From Cyanobacteria bacterium UBA1221 (GTDB lineage Bacteria > Cyanobacteriota > Vampirovibrionia > Gastranaerophilales > Gastranaerophilaceae): a stretch of 29,989 nucleotides of DNA. Shown one piece after another: positions 15,841 through 24,083 of this stretch. The notes under the pieces were generated by a model. It saw only the letters and a program-made list of their open reading frames with translations. It did no database searches and was not told the origin of the DNA. The stretch spans positions 24,268 through 54,256 of the forward strand of contig DBXD01000077.1 in NCBI GenBank assembly GCA_002309425.1, given 5' to 3'. The stretch's first letter is position 1, and each line of letters begins with the position of its first letter. Position numbers and translations under genes: made by a program.

Positions 15841-17944
15841 AATTTTTTAATTCCTTTGACCTGTCAACAGAATAGGTTTTGTACTCGTCGTCGGGGACAT
15901 CAAGCGAAGCATATTTGTCATAATATGTATATGCTTCTTTATATTTTTCCATATTGTCATAATCAACCGCTATCAAGTAATTGGCAACCTTTAACTCGTC
16001 AGGATTTATGGATAAAGCCTTTTTATAGTCATTGATAGCATCATTATATTTTTGTTGCGCATCATAAACCATACCCCTGTAATAAAGGGCATAAGCATTC
16101 TTCGGTTCATCTGAAATTAACTGACTTAACAACGGTAAACTCTGCTCATATTTCTGCTCGTCAAATAGTTGCACCGCGGCCTCCAGCAGCTTTGAGCTGT
16201 TTTGCTCTTTTATTTCTTTTAGCAAAGCAATAGAATCCCTGTGGTCTTTGTTAATAATTAAAGCCTTTTGCGCATAGGCTTCTGCGCTGTCATAGTCCTC
16301 AGTTTCTGCGTATATTGAGGCTATGTAGTATGCAATATCCGCATTATCCGGTTTTAACTGCAACGCATTTTTATAGTATATCAAAGCATTTGTATTATCA
16401 CCCAAATTTTGATATGCAGATGCAATGGTCAGCATCATATCCGCTGTCGGGGGATCAATTTTCAGGTATTCCTCAATAGCCTTTTTGTATTCTTTATTCT
16501 TATATAATTCTGCAGCATTATCCAAAGTATTGTTCCTGATTGTCTCGGTAATATCTGATATTGCTGATTTTATCAGGGTATTATCCGGGAATTTTTTCTG
16601 CGCAGACACCAAAATATTCATAGCTTCATCATAATTTTTTAATTGAGATGTTGCTATCGCCAAATTTAAAGCCATTTCGCCCGTTGTATCTTTACCCTTT
16701 TCTATCAGGTATTCATATACAGTAATAGCGTCCTGGAATTTTTCCGACTTATGTAAGTCAAGAGCATACGGATATAAGACAGCTACCGTATCTATACCGT
16801 TTGAGTTCTTTTCAACATAATCAATAAATGCTTTAACGGATAACGTATTTTTTGCTGAATTGAACATCTCCTGAACCGCTATATTATTTCCGGGATCTAA
16901 TGATAAGACTTTTTTATACAAATCCTGAGCCGTCTTGTCATCACCGAGAGCAGCCTTACATTGAGCCTTGTACAAATTAGCATTAATATTATCAGGCTCG
17001 AGTATAAGAACAGAATCATATGCAATAATTGCAGTCTTATAATCACCTTTTTGCTGGTACAAAGTTCCGACATTTATTCTTGTTGTAATATTTGACGGAC
17101 TCAGCTGCTCAGCTTTCTTGTAATGCTCGAGAGCTTCGTCATACTTTTCCTGCTTCTGAAGAATTGCGCCCAAATTTGCATTTAAGTCAGCATCATTTGG
17201 ATTTAAGTCCAACTTTCTCTTGTAAATTTTTTCAAGGGCAAGAATAACCTCTTTATTGGTTCCGCTTTTTGTTAAAATGTAGTTATATTCTTCAACAGCG
17301 GCATCCTCAGAACCCAATTTGTCAAGTAAATTCGCATAAGTCAGTCTGAGAGTTATATCAGTCGGGTCAACCGAAATTGCTTTTCTGTAATATTCCGCTG
17401 CCTTCGCTTCATTACCTAATATTTTCAGAACATCACCAATTTGCTGATATGAATCTTTTATCTGAGATTTTTCGCCTAATGACTGGCTAAATTCGTATGC
17501 TGCGGCGGAAAAATTACCGTCCGCTCTGAGTTCCTTTGCCTTTGCATATCTTGATACGGGACTTCTGTCAAATTTGAGCATATTTAAACAGGTGTTAAGA
17601 TTCTGATTTACCTGATCGTATATTGAAGCAATCTGAGCTTTTTCTTTATCCGGGTATATTTGCATATAGAACAATGCACTTCTGTAATCGTCCGCAGCTT
17701 TTGCCCAATTCTTTTCACTGTTTGCAAAGTGTGTTCCTCTTGCCAAATACGCATTTATAATCTGAATTCTTGCAGAATTGTCTTTGTAATTTATATGTAA
17801 TGCACTCTTAAATTCGGAAATTGCATTAGAATACTGATAATTTGATAAATACTGCGTTCCAAGATCAAAATGCTCTTTAAAATCGGCAAATACCGGCTGA
17901 GCAAAAACTATAAGTCCAAGAAGTAATACCCAATATCGTTTCAT
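15800..17944 (-). CDS. Exported tetratricopeptide-repeat protein
   Basis: The frame is open further upstream, but the start is placed at 17944. There an ATG has AGAGGGA about eight bases before it, and it directly begins a signal peptide ('MKRYWVLLLGLIVFAQPVFA'). The 714-residue product is almost wholly TPR units of 34 residues, roughly fifteen or more. Examples are 'AAEYYRKAISVDPTDITLRL', 'ALEHYKKAEQLSPSNITTRI', 'ALIYYKNALQLKPDNADIAY' and 'AINDYKKALSINPDELKVAN'. TPR arrays are protein-interaction scaffolds, and export places this one in the periplasm or envelope. The partner is unknown. The gene overlaps dusB by 41 bases. Confidence 0.88.
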   Translation of the reverse strand: MKRYWVLLLGLIVFAQPVFADFKEHFDLGTQYLSNYQYSNAISEFKSALHINYKDNSARIQIINAYLARGTHFANSEKNWAKAADDYRSALFYMQIYPDKEKAQIASIYDQVNQNLNTCLNMLKFDRSPVSRYAKAKELRADGNFSAAAYEFSQSLGEKSQIKDSYQQIGDVLKILGNEAKAAEYYRKAISVDPTDITLRLTYANLLDKLGSEDAAVEEYNYILTKSGTNKEVILALEKIYKRKLDLNPNDADLNANLGAILQKQEKYDEALEHYKKAEQLSPSNITTRINVGTLYQQKGDYKTAIIAYDSVLILEPDNINANLYKAQCKAALGDDKTAQDLYKKVLSLDPGNNIAVQEMFNSAKNTLSVKAFIDYVEKNSNGIDTVAVLYPYALDLHKSEKFQDAITVYEYLIEKGKDTTGEMALNLAIATSQLKNYDEAMNILVSAQKKFPDNTLIKSAISDITETIRNNTLDNAAELYKNKEYKKAIEEYLKIDPPTADMMLTIASAYQNLGDNTNALIYYKNALQLKPDNADIAYYIASIYAETEDYDSAEAYAQKALIINKDHRDSIALLKEIKEQNSSKLLEAAVQLFDEQKYEQSLPLLSQLISDEPKNAYALYYRGMVYDAQQKYNDAINDYKKALSINPDELKVANYLIAVDYDNMEKYKEAYTYYDKYASLDVPDDEYKTYSVDRSKELKNYVEQTTKPVSNKQ

Positions 17945-18046
17945 ATACTTGTCCCTCTCTTGTAATGAATACATCTTAATACAAGAATAAGAATTTGTAT
18001 ATATTCCACTATCTAAATTTAGTAATAATTTAATATTTATACACAC

Positions 18047-18071
18047 AAAAATCTCCGCTTAGAGCGGAGAT
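18047..18071 (-). terminator. Terminator of the small 54-residue gene
   Basis: On the minus strand ATCTCCGCT/AGCGGAGAT forms a 9-bp stem with a 3-nt loop, followed by five T's. It starts 19 bases after the stop of the small gene. T's on the other strand too make it potentially bidirectional. Confidence 0.75.
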
Positions 18072-18089
18072 TTTAAACTTGTTTAATAA

Positions 18090-18254
18090 TTACTCAAAAT
18101 CACTAATTGAAATAAAGGAAACAATTTCATCAAATAATTTTTGTAATGGCATTGAAATTGATGTAATTGAATCTTCTACCTCATCTCTTCTTAGTTCTTC
18201 GGCGGCCACGAGAAAATCCAGTCCAGCTGCCTGGTTAGGGATAAATGTTTCCAT
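18090..18254 (-). CDS. Small acidic protein, 54 residues
   Basis: This short frame starts at the ATG at 18254 with AGGAG nine bases upstream, and ends in TAA followed by a good terminator. The product starts 'METFIPNQAAGLDFLVAAEE' and ends 'LFDEIVSFISISDFE'. It has twelve Asp/Glu against three Arg/Lys, no Cys, no signal peptide and no membrane segment. Two amphipathic helices are likely. A ribosome binding site, frame and terminator in the right order make it a real gene rather than chance. Function is unknown; a small regulator, adaptor or peptide precursor are all possible. It sits upstream of the TPR gene on the same strand but is separated from it by the terminator. Confidence 0.65.
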   Translation of the reverse strand: METFIPNQAAGLDFLVAAEELRRDEVEDSITSISMPLQKLFDEIVSFISISDFE

Positions 18255-18314
18255 AAATTCATACTCCTATGTAATATTATTTGTTTGTACATGATTATTT
18301 ACGGCATAAAACGC

Positions 18315-18332
18315 AAAAACTTTAACGTTTTT
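18315..18332. other. Palindrome in the spacer between the small gene and infC
   Basis: AAAAAC (18315-18320) and GTTTTT (18327-18332) flank TTTAAC. The position between two divergent genes (small gene on minus, infC on plus) fits an operator, but the AT-rich sequence makes chance likely. The 234-base spacer otherwise holds no gene; TGTGGTAGTAT at 18446-18456 is the best promoter-like element for infC. Confidence 0.25.
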
Positions 18333-18475
18333 ATAGTATATACGATAGATATATTTTAAGACCCTATAAATAAAGGTTTTTAGCACTTAATATTTTGTTA
18401 CAATAAATACTAAAAATATTTAAAAACTAGCCAAAATGAATACATTGTGGTAGTATAAAAAATGTGAAATAACAT

Positions 18476-18491
18476 AGGAGATACAACAATA
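18476..18491 (+). promoter_or_regulatory. Ribosome binding site and non-canonical AUA start of infC
   Basis: AGGAG (18476-18480), eight bases, then ATA (18489-18491). This is ideal spacing for an initiator at an AUA codon and fits IF-3 autoregulation through a discriminated start codon. Confidence 0.7.
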
Positions 18492-19025
18492 GCAAACGAT
18501 ACACGAACAAAAGACAAAGATGCAGTTTTGTTAAATGAAAAAATTCGCTCAAAAGAAGTACGGTTGATTGATAAGGATGGTCAGAACGTAGGTATAGTTG
18601 AAACACAAAAAGCTTTAAAAATGGCATACGAAGACGATTTGGATTTAGTAGTTATAAGTCCTAATCAGGCTCCGCCTGTCGCAAAAATTTTAAACTACGG
18701 CAAGTATCGGTATGAACTTGAAAAAAAAGCAAAAGAAGCCAAGAAAAAGCAGCATACCGTTGATATAAAAGAAATTAAAATCAGGTATAAAATAGATACT
18801 CATGACTATTTGGTCAGGATTAAGAGTATTAAAAAGTTTATTTCTCAGGGCAATAAGGTGAAAGTCGTTGTAATGCTGAGAGGAAGAGAAATGCAGCATT
18901 CAAGCTTGGCTTTTGACCTCGCTAACAGGTTTATAGAAGATTTAAAAGAAGAACCGATTTTACTGGAAAAGAAGCCTATGCTTGAAGGCAGAAACGTTAC
19001 AATGTATTTTGCCCCGCAAGCATAA
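18489..19025 (+). CDS. infC: Translation initiation factor IF-3, probable AUA start
   Basis: IF-3 binds the 30S subunit, keeps subunits apart and checks the start codon. The body is diagnostic: 'LLNEKIRSKEVRLIDKDGQ', 'PVAKILNYGKYRYELEKKA' and 'KEIKIRYKIDTHDYLVRI' with the C-terminal domain to 'NVTMYFAPQA'. No ATG, GTG or TTG with a ribosome binding site lies before the conserved N-terminus. An AGGAG at 18476-18480 sits eight bases before ATA at 18489, in frame, giving 178 residues beginning (M)ANDTRTKDKDAVLL. A TTG at 18528 is in frame but has no good ribosome binding site. Rare AUU/AUA-type starts on infC are known to let IF-3 repress its own translation. rpmI and rplT, the usual partners, are absent downstream. 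Confidence 0.95.
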   Translation: MANDTRTKDKDAVLLNEKIRSKEVRLIDKDGQNVGIVETQKALKMAYEDDLDLVVISPNQAPPVAKILNYGKYRYELEKKAKEAKKKQHTVDIKEIKIRYKIDTHDYLVRIKSIKKFISQGNKVKVVVMLRGREMQHSSLAFDLANRFIEDLKEEPILLEKKPMLEGRNVTMYFAPQA

Positions 19026-19051
19026 CAGAAATAAAACAACGATAATTGTAA

Positions 19052-19984
19052 TCAGTTCATTTGGGCATTAGCGCCTGCAACTACTTCAACTATTTCGTTT
19101 GTTATTGCAGCTTGTCTTAGCTTGTTGTATTCCAGCGAAAGCTTTGAAATCATTTTTTCTGCGTTCGTTGATGCCGCTGACATTGCGGTCATTCTTGATG
19201 CAAGCTCACTTGCCTGAGCCTCCAACAGTGCCTGATAAATCACATTAGTAATATACATCGGTACAACCTTTTGCAAAATATGATGTTTATCCGGTTCGAA
19301 AAGCATCATGGGTTCAAGAACTCCGTCGTGTAATCTGTCATAATCCTCTGTTAAGGTTTTAAGCGGAAGGACAACCCAGGACTCAACAAAATAACTCATC
19401 ATATTTTTAAATCTTGTTGTAATAACTTCTATTTTATCAATTTTTTTGTTTACAAACATTTCGGCTAAATCTTCCGTAACTTTTTTAGAGTCCTCAGGAG
19501 TAGGCTTATTCGCTATTGATATATAGGTTTTTACTATTTCATAATTACATCCGTCCAATTTGCGTGGAAGAGAATTGATACCCTTTTGTCCGATTATAAA
19601 CAGGTAAGACTTTATTCCTGATTTTGTGTATTCTTTTACGACTTCTGCGGTTTTCCTTATTATATTTGTATTATACGCTCCTGCCAAACCTTTGTTTGAC
19701 GTATTAACAAGAATACCTACCGCCTTAATCTCACGAATTTTTAACAGCTCCGGATAATTATCAATAGGAGATTTTATTTTCAGCGTACTTGAACTATACT
19801 CAGACACATACGAAAGCATCTTTTTAAAAGTATCATTTAACGTTGCCGTAAAAGGACGAGAGGCTTTAACTGTCATCTCAGCCTTTTTTACCTTTGCAGA
19901 TGCCACCATTTTCATTGCACGGGTGATTTTTTTTGTACTTTGGACACTCTGTATTCTGTTTTTTATGTTTTTTAAATTTGCCAT
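19052..19984 (-). CDS. atpG: ATP synthase F1 gamma subunit
   Basis: This is the central rotor shaft of the F1 sector. Of 310 residues, the N-terminal helix 'NLKNIKNRIQSVQSTKKITR' followed by 'AMKMVASAK' and the C-terminal helix 'NKLRQAAITNEIVEVVAGA' are the two strands of the coiled-coil shaft and are well conserved. It follows atpA by 11 bases and is the last gene of the cluster; infC converges on it 26 bases away. The insertion that gives chloroplast gamma its redox switch (a Cys pair) is not apparent, which fits a non-photosynthetic relative. Cyanobacteria call this gene atpC. Confidence 0.96.
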   Translation of the reverse strand: MANLKNIKNRIQSVQSTKKITRAMKMVASAKVKKAEMTVKASRPFTATLNDTFKKMLSYVSEYSSSTLKIKSPIDNYPELLKIREIKAVGILVNTSNKGLAGAYNTNIIRKTAEVVKEYTKSGIKSYLFIIGQKGINSLPRKLDGCNYEIVKTYISIANKPTPEDSKKVTEDLAEMFVNKKIDKIEVITTRFKNMMSYFVESWVVLPLKTLTEDYDRLHDGVLEPMMLFEPDKHHILQKVVPMYITNVIYQALLEAQASELASRMTAMSAASTNAEKMISKLSLEYNKLRQAAITNEIVEVVAGANAQMN

Positions 19985-19995
19985 AAATATCTCAA

Positions 19996-21510
19996 TTATT
20001 TAAAAGTTGTCTTAAACTCGTTAATTACATTATTCAATAAATTCTTATCCTCATCAGATAACGCTGAACCCGAATTTAATTTTTCAAATAAAGCCGTTAA
20101 TTTGCCCTCTGCATATACAAAAAATTCATTTTTAAATTTTTGTATATCTGAGTTTGCTATATCATCTAAGAATCCCTCATTTGCTGCATATAATATGATT
20201 ACCTGTGCCGCTACACTGAGGGGCTTATACTGAGGTTGCTTCAGGACTTCCGTCAATTTTTCCCCTCTCAGCAGTTGGTTTTTTGTAGCCTGATCAAGGT
20301 CTGAAGCAAATTGAGCAAAGGCTGCAAGTTCTCTATATTGAGCAAGGTCGAGCCTTAATTTTCCCGCAACCTGCTTTATCCCTTTAGTCTGCGCCGCACC
20401 GCCTACACGGGAAACAGAAATTCCTGCGTTAATAGCCGGCCTTATACCTGCATTAAAATAATCCGATTCGAGGAAGATTTGCCCGTCCGTGATAGAAATA
20501 ACGTTTGTCGGAATATATGCGGATACATCTCCCGCCTGAGTTTCAATAATCGGTAATGCTGTTATACTTCCGCCGCCTAATGAATCATTTAATTTTACCG
20601 CCCGTTCCAGCAATCTCGAATGGAGATAAAATACATCACCCGGATATGCTTCACGCCCCGGAGGTCTTTTTAAAAGTAAACTCATCGCCCTGTATGCCTG
20701 AGCATGTTTACTCAGGTCATCATAAATTATTAATACGTCTTTACCTTGCTCCATAAACTCTTCACCAATCGTAACGCCTGCAAATGGTGCTATATACTGA
20801 AGCGGAGCTGATACATTTGCCGTTGCGGAAACAATTATTGAATAATCCATTGCACCGTATTTTTCAAGAGTTTTGGCGATTTGAGCTACCGTTGATGCCT
20901 TCTGGCCTATTGCTACATATATACAAATTACGTTTTGCCCTTTCTGGTTTATAATAGTGTCAATGGCAATAGCAGTTTTTCCCGTCTGCCTGTCCCCGAT
21001 AATAAGTTCACGTTGTCCTCTACCAATCGGAGTCAGGGCATCAATAGCGGTCAATCCTGTTTGTAGCGGCTGGCATACGGATTTTCTTGTAACGATTCCC
21101 GGTGCAACTCTTTCAACGGGTCTTGTCTTTTCGTAATGATATTCCCCTTTTCCGTCAAGGGGTTTACCTGTCGGATCAACAATCCTTCCGATAAGACCAT
21201 CTCCTACCGGGACAGAGGCAATTCTGCCGGTAGTTTTTACAATCATACCCTCTTTTATTGCTGTATAATCACCAAGAATTACCACTCCGACATTATCTTC
21301 ATCCAGGTTCATTGTAATTCCGAGAGTATCTTTTCCGTCATCAAAAACAACGAGTTCACTTGCCATAACATTTCTCAGACCGTAAATTCTGGCAATACCG
21401 TCACCTACATCAAGAACTGTACCGATACCGGAAATTTCCGTTACTGATTCATAATTTTCTATCTTGTTTTTAATTATAGAACTGATTTCATCAGGTTTTA
21501 TTAGTGCCAT
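19996..21510 (-). CDS. atpA: ATP synthase F1 alpha subunit
   Basis: The 504 residues are full length. The nucleotide-binding P-loop '[15 protein letters not shown]' lies near residue 170. '[18 protein letters not shown]' and '[20 protein letters not shown]' are typical alpha-subunit stretches, and '[14 protein letters not shown]' includes the conserved Ser-Arg arginine finger region. It provides the non-catalytic sites of the F1 hexamer. The start is four bases after the atpH stop. atpD (beta) does not follow, in keeping with the cyanobacterial arrangement in which beta and epsilon are elsewhere. Confidence 0.98.
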   Translation of the reverse strand: MALIKPDEISSIIKNKIENYESVTEISGIGTVLDVGDGIARIYGLRNVMASELVVFDDGKDTLGITMNLDEDNVGVVILGDYTAIKEGMIVKTTGRIASVPVGDGLIGRIVDPTGKPLDGKGEYHYEKTRPVERVAPGIVTRKSVCQPLQTGLTAIDALTPIGRGQRELIIGDRQTGKTAIAIDTIINQKGQNVICIYVAIGQKASTVAQIAKTLEKYGAMDYSIIVSATANVSAPLQYIAPFAGVTIGEEFMEQGKDVLIIYDDLSKHAQAYRAMSLLLKRPPGREAYPGDVFYLHSRLLERAVKLNDSLGGGSITALPIIETQAGDVSAYIPTNVISITDGQIFLESDYFNAGIRPAINAGISVSRVGGAAQTKGIKQVAGKLRLDLAQYRELAAFAQFASDLDQATKNQLLRGEKLTEVLKQPQYKPLSVAAQVIILYAANEGFLDDIANSDIQKFKNEFFVYAEGKLTALFEKLNSGSALSDEDKNLLNNVINEFKTTFK

Positions 21511-21514
21511 TTTT

Positions 21515-22063
21515 CTACCTCAATAAATTTTTACTTATATTATTCAATTTTGTTCGCAGGCTTGTATCTACAACCTTGTCATCATACTTGAATACAAGTC
21601 CTGCAATTATACTTTTATCCGTATGCCACTCAATATTGACATCCGCATTAAGCTTTTTATTTAACAAATTTTTTATTGTATCTTTTTTATTACTGTCAAG
21701 TTCACACGAAGAAACTACATCAACCTTTTTTATATTTAATTTTTTGTTGCATAAATCATAATATGCTTTTGTAATAGCATTTATTTCAGAAAACCGGTCT
21801 TTTTCTATTAAGAGCTTTATAAAATTTAAAAGGGTTTTATCACAAATATTTTTAAAAATATCATCAACTATTTCAAATTTTTTAGTTACCGCAACGACAG
21901 GACTACAAATTACACCTCGCAATTCTGAAGAAGACTCATATATCTCGCAAACATCAGTAAGTTGTTTACCGATTTTATCGGTGATGTTTTGTTCCTGTGC
22001 AGCATCATACAGAGCATTTGCATATATTACGGAGGTTTTTGAAATTATACTGACTTCTGTCAT
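21515..22063 (-). CDS. atpH: ATP synthase delta subunit (peripheral stalk)
   Basis: This 182-residue protein links the top of F1 to the b/b' stalk. The N-terminal helical domain '[20 protein letters not shown]' matches the family's 'YAxAL' opening. The C-terminal part '[20 protein letters not shown]' followed by '[11 protein letters not shown]' is the delta signature. It overlaps atpF by four bases (ATGA), which indicates coupled translation. Sequence between the two ends is diverged, as is usual for delta. Confidence 0.93.
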   Translation of the reverse strand: MTEVSIISKTSVIYANALYDAAQEQNITDKIGKQLTDVCEIYESSSELRGVICSPVVAVTKKFEIVDDIFKNICDKTLLNFIKLLIEKDRFSEINAITKAYYDLCNKKLNIKKVDVVSSCELDSNKKDTIKNLLNKKLNADVNIEWHTDKSIIAGLVFKYDDKVVDTSLRTKLNNISKNLLR

Positions 22064-22569
22064 AATTCAATCCTCTCCAGTTCGCTTATACTCATATCCA
22101 CAAATTTTGACTGAAGATCGCTATCTTTTTCGAGCTCCTGCACTATTTTGTTTTTGGCCTGCTCAACGGTCTTTATAACCGTTTTTGACATCAATTCGGA
22201 AGATACGCGTTTTTCCTCAGACATAAGCGACTTGTCAATATTTTTTTTAATCGAATCAACTATACTGTCCGTATCTTTATCTAAAGTTTCCTGAAACATC
22301 TTTATATTTGAGCTTATTTCATCATTTATCTGCTTTAATTTTTGCGGTAAATTGTCAGCTTCCTTTTGAATTTCACAGAACTTTTTGCCGGCATCTTCTC
22401 TTTCGCTGACAGAATTATTAATTTCCTCTTCGGTTTTGGTTATTCCCTGATTAATCAATGTCGCCAGGTTCATTTTCTTTGAAATCCAGAGCAAAATTAC
22501 TACCATAAATATAAAATTTATGAAGTTTGAACTCAAAAGATATTTTATAAAAGATACAACCTGCTCCAC
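22060..22569 (-). CDS. atpF: ATP synthase Fo subunit b
   Basis: This 169-residue stator subunit has one N-terminal membrane helix (about 14-30, 'NFINFIFMVVILLWISKKM') and then a long, charged, heptad-like helix to the C-terminus ('EQAKNKIVQELEKDSDLQSK'). It pairs with the preceding b' gene product to make a heterodimeric stalk, as in cyanobacteria and chloroplasts. The start shares one base with the b' stop codon. Confidence 0.92.
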   Translation of the reverse strand: MEQVVSFIKYLLSSNFINFIFMVVILLWISKKMNLATLINQGITKTEEEINNSVSEREDAGKKFCEIQKEADNLPQKLKQINDEISSNIKMFQETLDKDTDSIVDSIKKNIDKSLMSEEKRVSSELMSKTVIKTVEQAKNKIVQELEKDSDLQSKFVDMSISELERIEL

Positions 22570-22997
22570 TACAATTTACCTTTAATTATTTCTTCAAACA
22601 AAAAATCAGACAGACCTTCTACATGTTCTCGGTCGATTTCTTCGGCAACAGCGGCTTCTTCTTCGCTTATAACGCTTTTACCGTCTGATATTTTTTTATT
22701 GGCAGCGATTCTGTTTGTATTAATTCTGTCCTGAGCATTCTGCCTTAATTTTTCAATAGACATTGCTGCATTTTTGGAGCAAAGTGCCTTTTCCTGAGAA
22801 ACCGCACTCTCAATCTCTTGAAGTGCTTCATTCGTCCGTAGGGTTAAGGACTTTGCCTCATTATTGTTATCAATTATATATTCCTCACGCTTCCTAATGA
22901 TTGACAAGACCGGCTTGTAGAATATAAGATTCATGATAAAAATAAAAACAACAAAACTTACTATCGATACAATAAACGTAGCATTAAACTCAATCAT
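22569..22997 (-). CDS. atpF2: ATP synthase Fo subunit b' (second b-type subunit)
   Basis: This 142-residue second b-type subunit has a membrane helix at about 8-30 ('FIVSIVSFVVFIFIMNLIFY') followed by 'KPVLSIIRKREEYI'. This KPV...I..R.E..I pattern is typical of b' proteins. The rest is a charged helix ending near 'LSDFLFEEIIKGKL'. Duplicate b genes between c and delta are the cyanobacterial and chloroplast arrangement and are the strongest phylogenetic clue in the window. Cyanobacteria call this gene atpG. Confidence 0.92.
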   Translation of the reverse strand: MIEFNATFIVSIVSFVVFIFIMNLIFYKPVLSIIRKREEYIIDNNNEAKSLTLRTNEALQEIESAVSQEKALCSKNAAMSIEKLRQNAQDRINTNRIAANKKISDGKSVISEEEAAVAEEIDREHVEGLSDFLFEEIIKGKL

Positions 22998-23007
22998 TCA
23001 CTGCGAC

Positions 23008-23247
23008 CTATTTTACATAAACAAGCAACAACGCAACAACTAACGCATAAATAGCAGTTGCTTCAGCCATACCTGCACCGATAATGAAGTTTTTAAAAGC
23101 TTCTCCTTTTATTTCAGGCTGTCTTGCGATTGCATCCAAAACACCTTTTGTTGCAATACCAAGACCTAAGCCTGCACCTATTGCAGCAAACCCGACCGCA
23201 ATACCTGCTCCGAGTTTTGCAAATTCCATTGATTGTTCAATTGCCAT
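23008..23247 (-). CDS. atpE: ATP synthase Fo subunit c
   Basis: This 79-residue hairpin of two membrane helices is joined by the polar loop 'ARQPEIKGEA'. The ion-binding glutamate is in the second helix ('GMAEATAIYALVVALLL'). Compared with the sodium-type rings, the first-helix Gln is replaced by Leu ('GAGLGLGIA') and the Ser after the Glu is Ala. The usual sodium ligands are therefore missing and proton coupling is predicted. It sits 18 bases after atpB and 10 before b'. Confidence 0.96.
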   Translation of the reverse strand: MAIEQSMEFAKLGAGIAVGFAAIGAGLGLGIATKGVLDAIARQPEIKGEAFKNFIIGAGMAEATAIYALVVALLLVYVK

Positions 23248-23265
23248 AATTTTCTCCTTATTTTT

Positions 23266-23955
23266 TTATTCTTCTTGTGTTGCCATTGATATATATGTAG
23301 CAGACAACAATGTAAACACCATTGCCTGAATAAACGCCACAAACAGTTCAAATAACATAAACGGTAACGGCAAAACCAGAGAGCATAATCCCAGAAATGT
23401 CGAAACCAAAAGTTCCCCCGCAAAAATATTTGCGAAAAGTCGCAATGCTAATGAAAACGGGCGTATTATGAGTTCTAAAAAATCTACCAGAGTAATAATT
23501 ATTCCGTCAATACTAAACCCTTTAAAAAAGAATTTAAAACCGTTCTTTTTTATCCCGAGGAAAACATAATACACTGAAACAACAATAGCCATTGCAGCCG
23601 TCATATTTATATCGTTGTTTGGAGAAGCAAGTTCTCCTGACGATAAGTGAATTAGTTTTAGCGGTAGTTGTCCGAATAAATTTGCCGTCAGAATAAACAT
23701 AAATAATGTCAGTATAATCGCAATATGCTTTTGAGCATTCTCATTACCCATACTCGATTTTGCGATATCATTAAAGTATTTTATTATTCCTTCACCGACA
23801 TATTGCAATTTGCCCGGAACAAGTTTTAAATTTCTTGTAGTAATAAGAGAAATAACTATTAAGATAAGCATAGTTGTCCACATAGTAACGATTGTATCAA
23901 GATTTACCGTATAGTAATTCCCGAACAATGAAAACTTATACAACCAATGCTCCAT
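23266..23955 (-). CDS. atpB: ATP synthase Fo subunit a
   Basis: Subunit a forms the proton half-channels and faces the c-ring. The 229 residues include the essential arginine in 'SLALRLFANIFAGELLVS'. The C-terminal helices 'PFMLFELFVAFIQAMVFTLL' also fit. The frame can be extended upstream to a TTG at 23997. However, the ATG at 23955 has GGGAGG eleven bases before it and starts the usual 'EHWLYKFSLFG' N-terminus, and the predicted promoter overlaps the longer version, so 23955 is chosen. No atpI precedes it. Confidence 0.95.
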   Translation of the reverse strand: MEHWLYKFSLFGNYYTVNLDTIVTMWTTMLILIVISLITTRNLKLVPGKLQYVGEGIIKYFNDIAKSSMGNENAQKHIAIILTLFMFILTANLFGQLPLKLIHLSSGELASPNNDINMTAAMAIVVSVYYVFLGIKKNGFKFFFKGFSIDGIIITLVDFLELIIRPFSLALRLFANIFAGELLVSTFLGLCSLVLPLPFMLFELFVAFIQAMVFTLLSATYISMATQEE

Positions 23956-23983
23956 AGAATTATCAGCCTCCCTTACAGGTCTT

Positions 23984-24012
23984 ATAGTAACACACAAATA
24001 AATTTACTGCAA
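23984..24012 (-). promoter_or_regulatory. Predicted sigma-70 promoter of the ATP synthase operon
   Basis: On the minus strand TTGCAG (24012-24007), a 17-base spacer, then TACTAT (23989-23984). The leader to the atpB ATG is about 22 bases and contains the GGGAGG ribosome binding site. Confidence 0.6.
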
Positions 24013-24083
24013 ATATGTTTTCATATAATTTTCAGGCCGAATATTGGCTGGCAGAGTATACATAATTATAAAATTTATTTGAT

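Noticed and set aside
17945..18046. A 34-residue N-terminal extension of the TPR protein
   Set aside because: The downstream ATG at 17944 has a good ribosome binding site and directly opens a signal peptide; the extension would bury it.
18079..18294. A plus-strand frame of 71 codons
   Set aside because: It is opposite the small minus-strand gene at 18090-18254, which has the better ribosome binding site and a terminator on the correct side.
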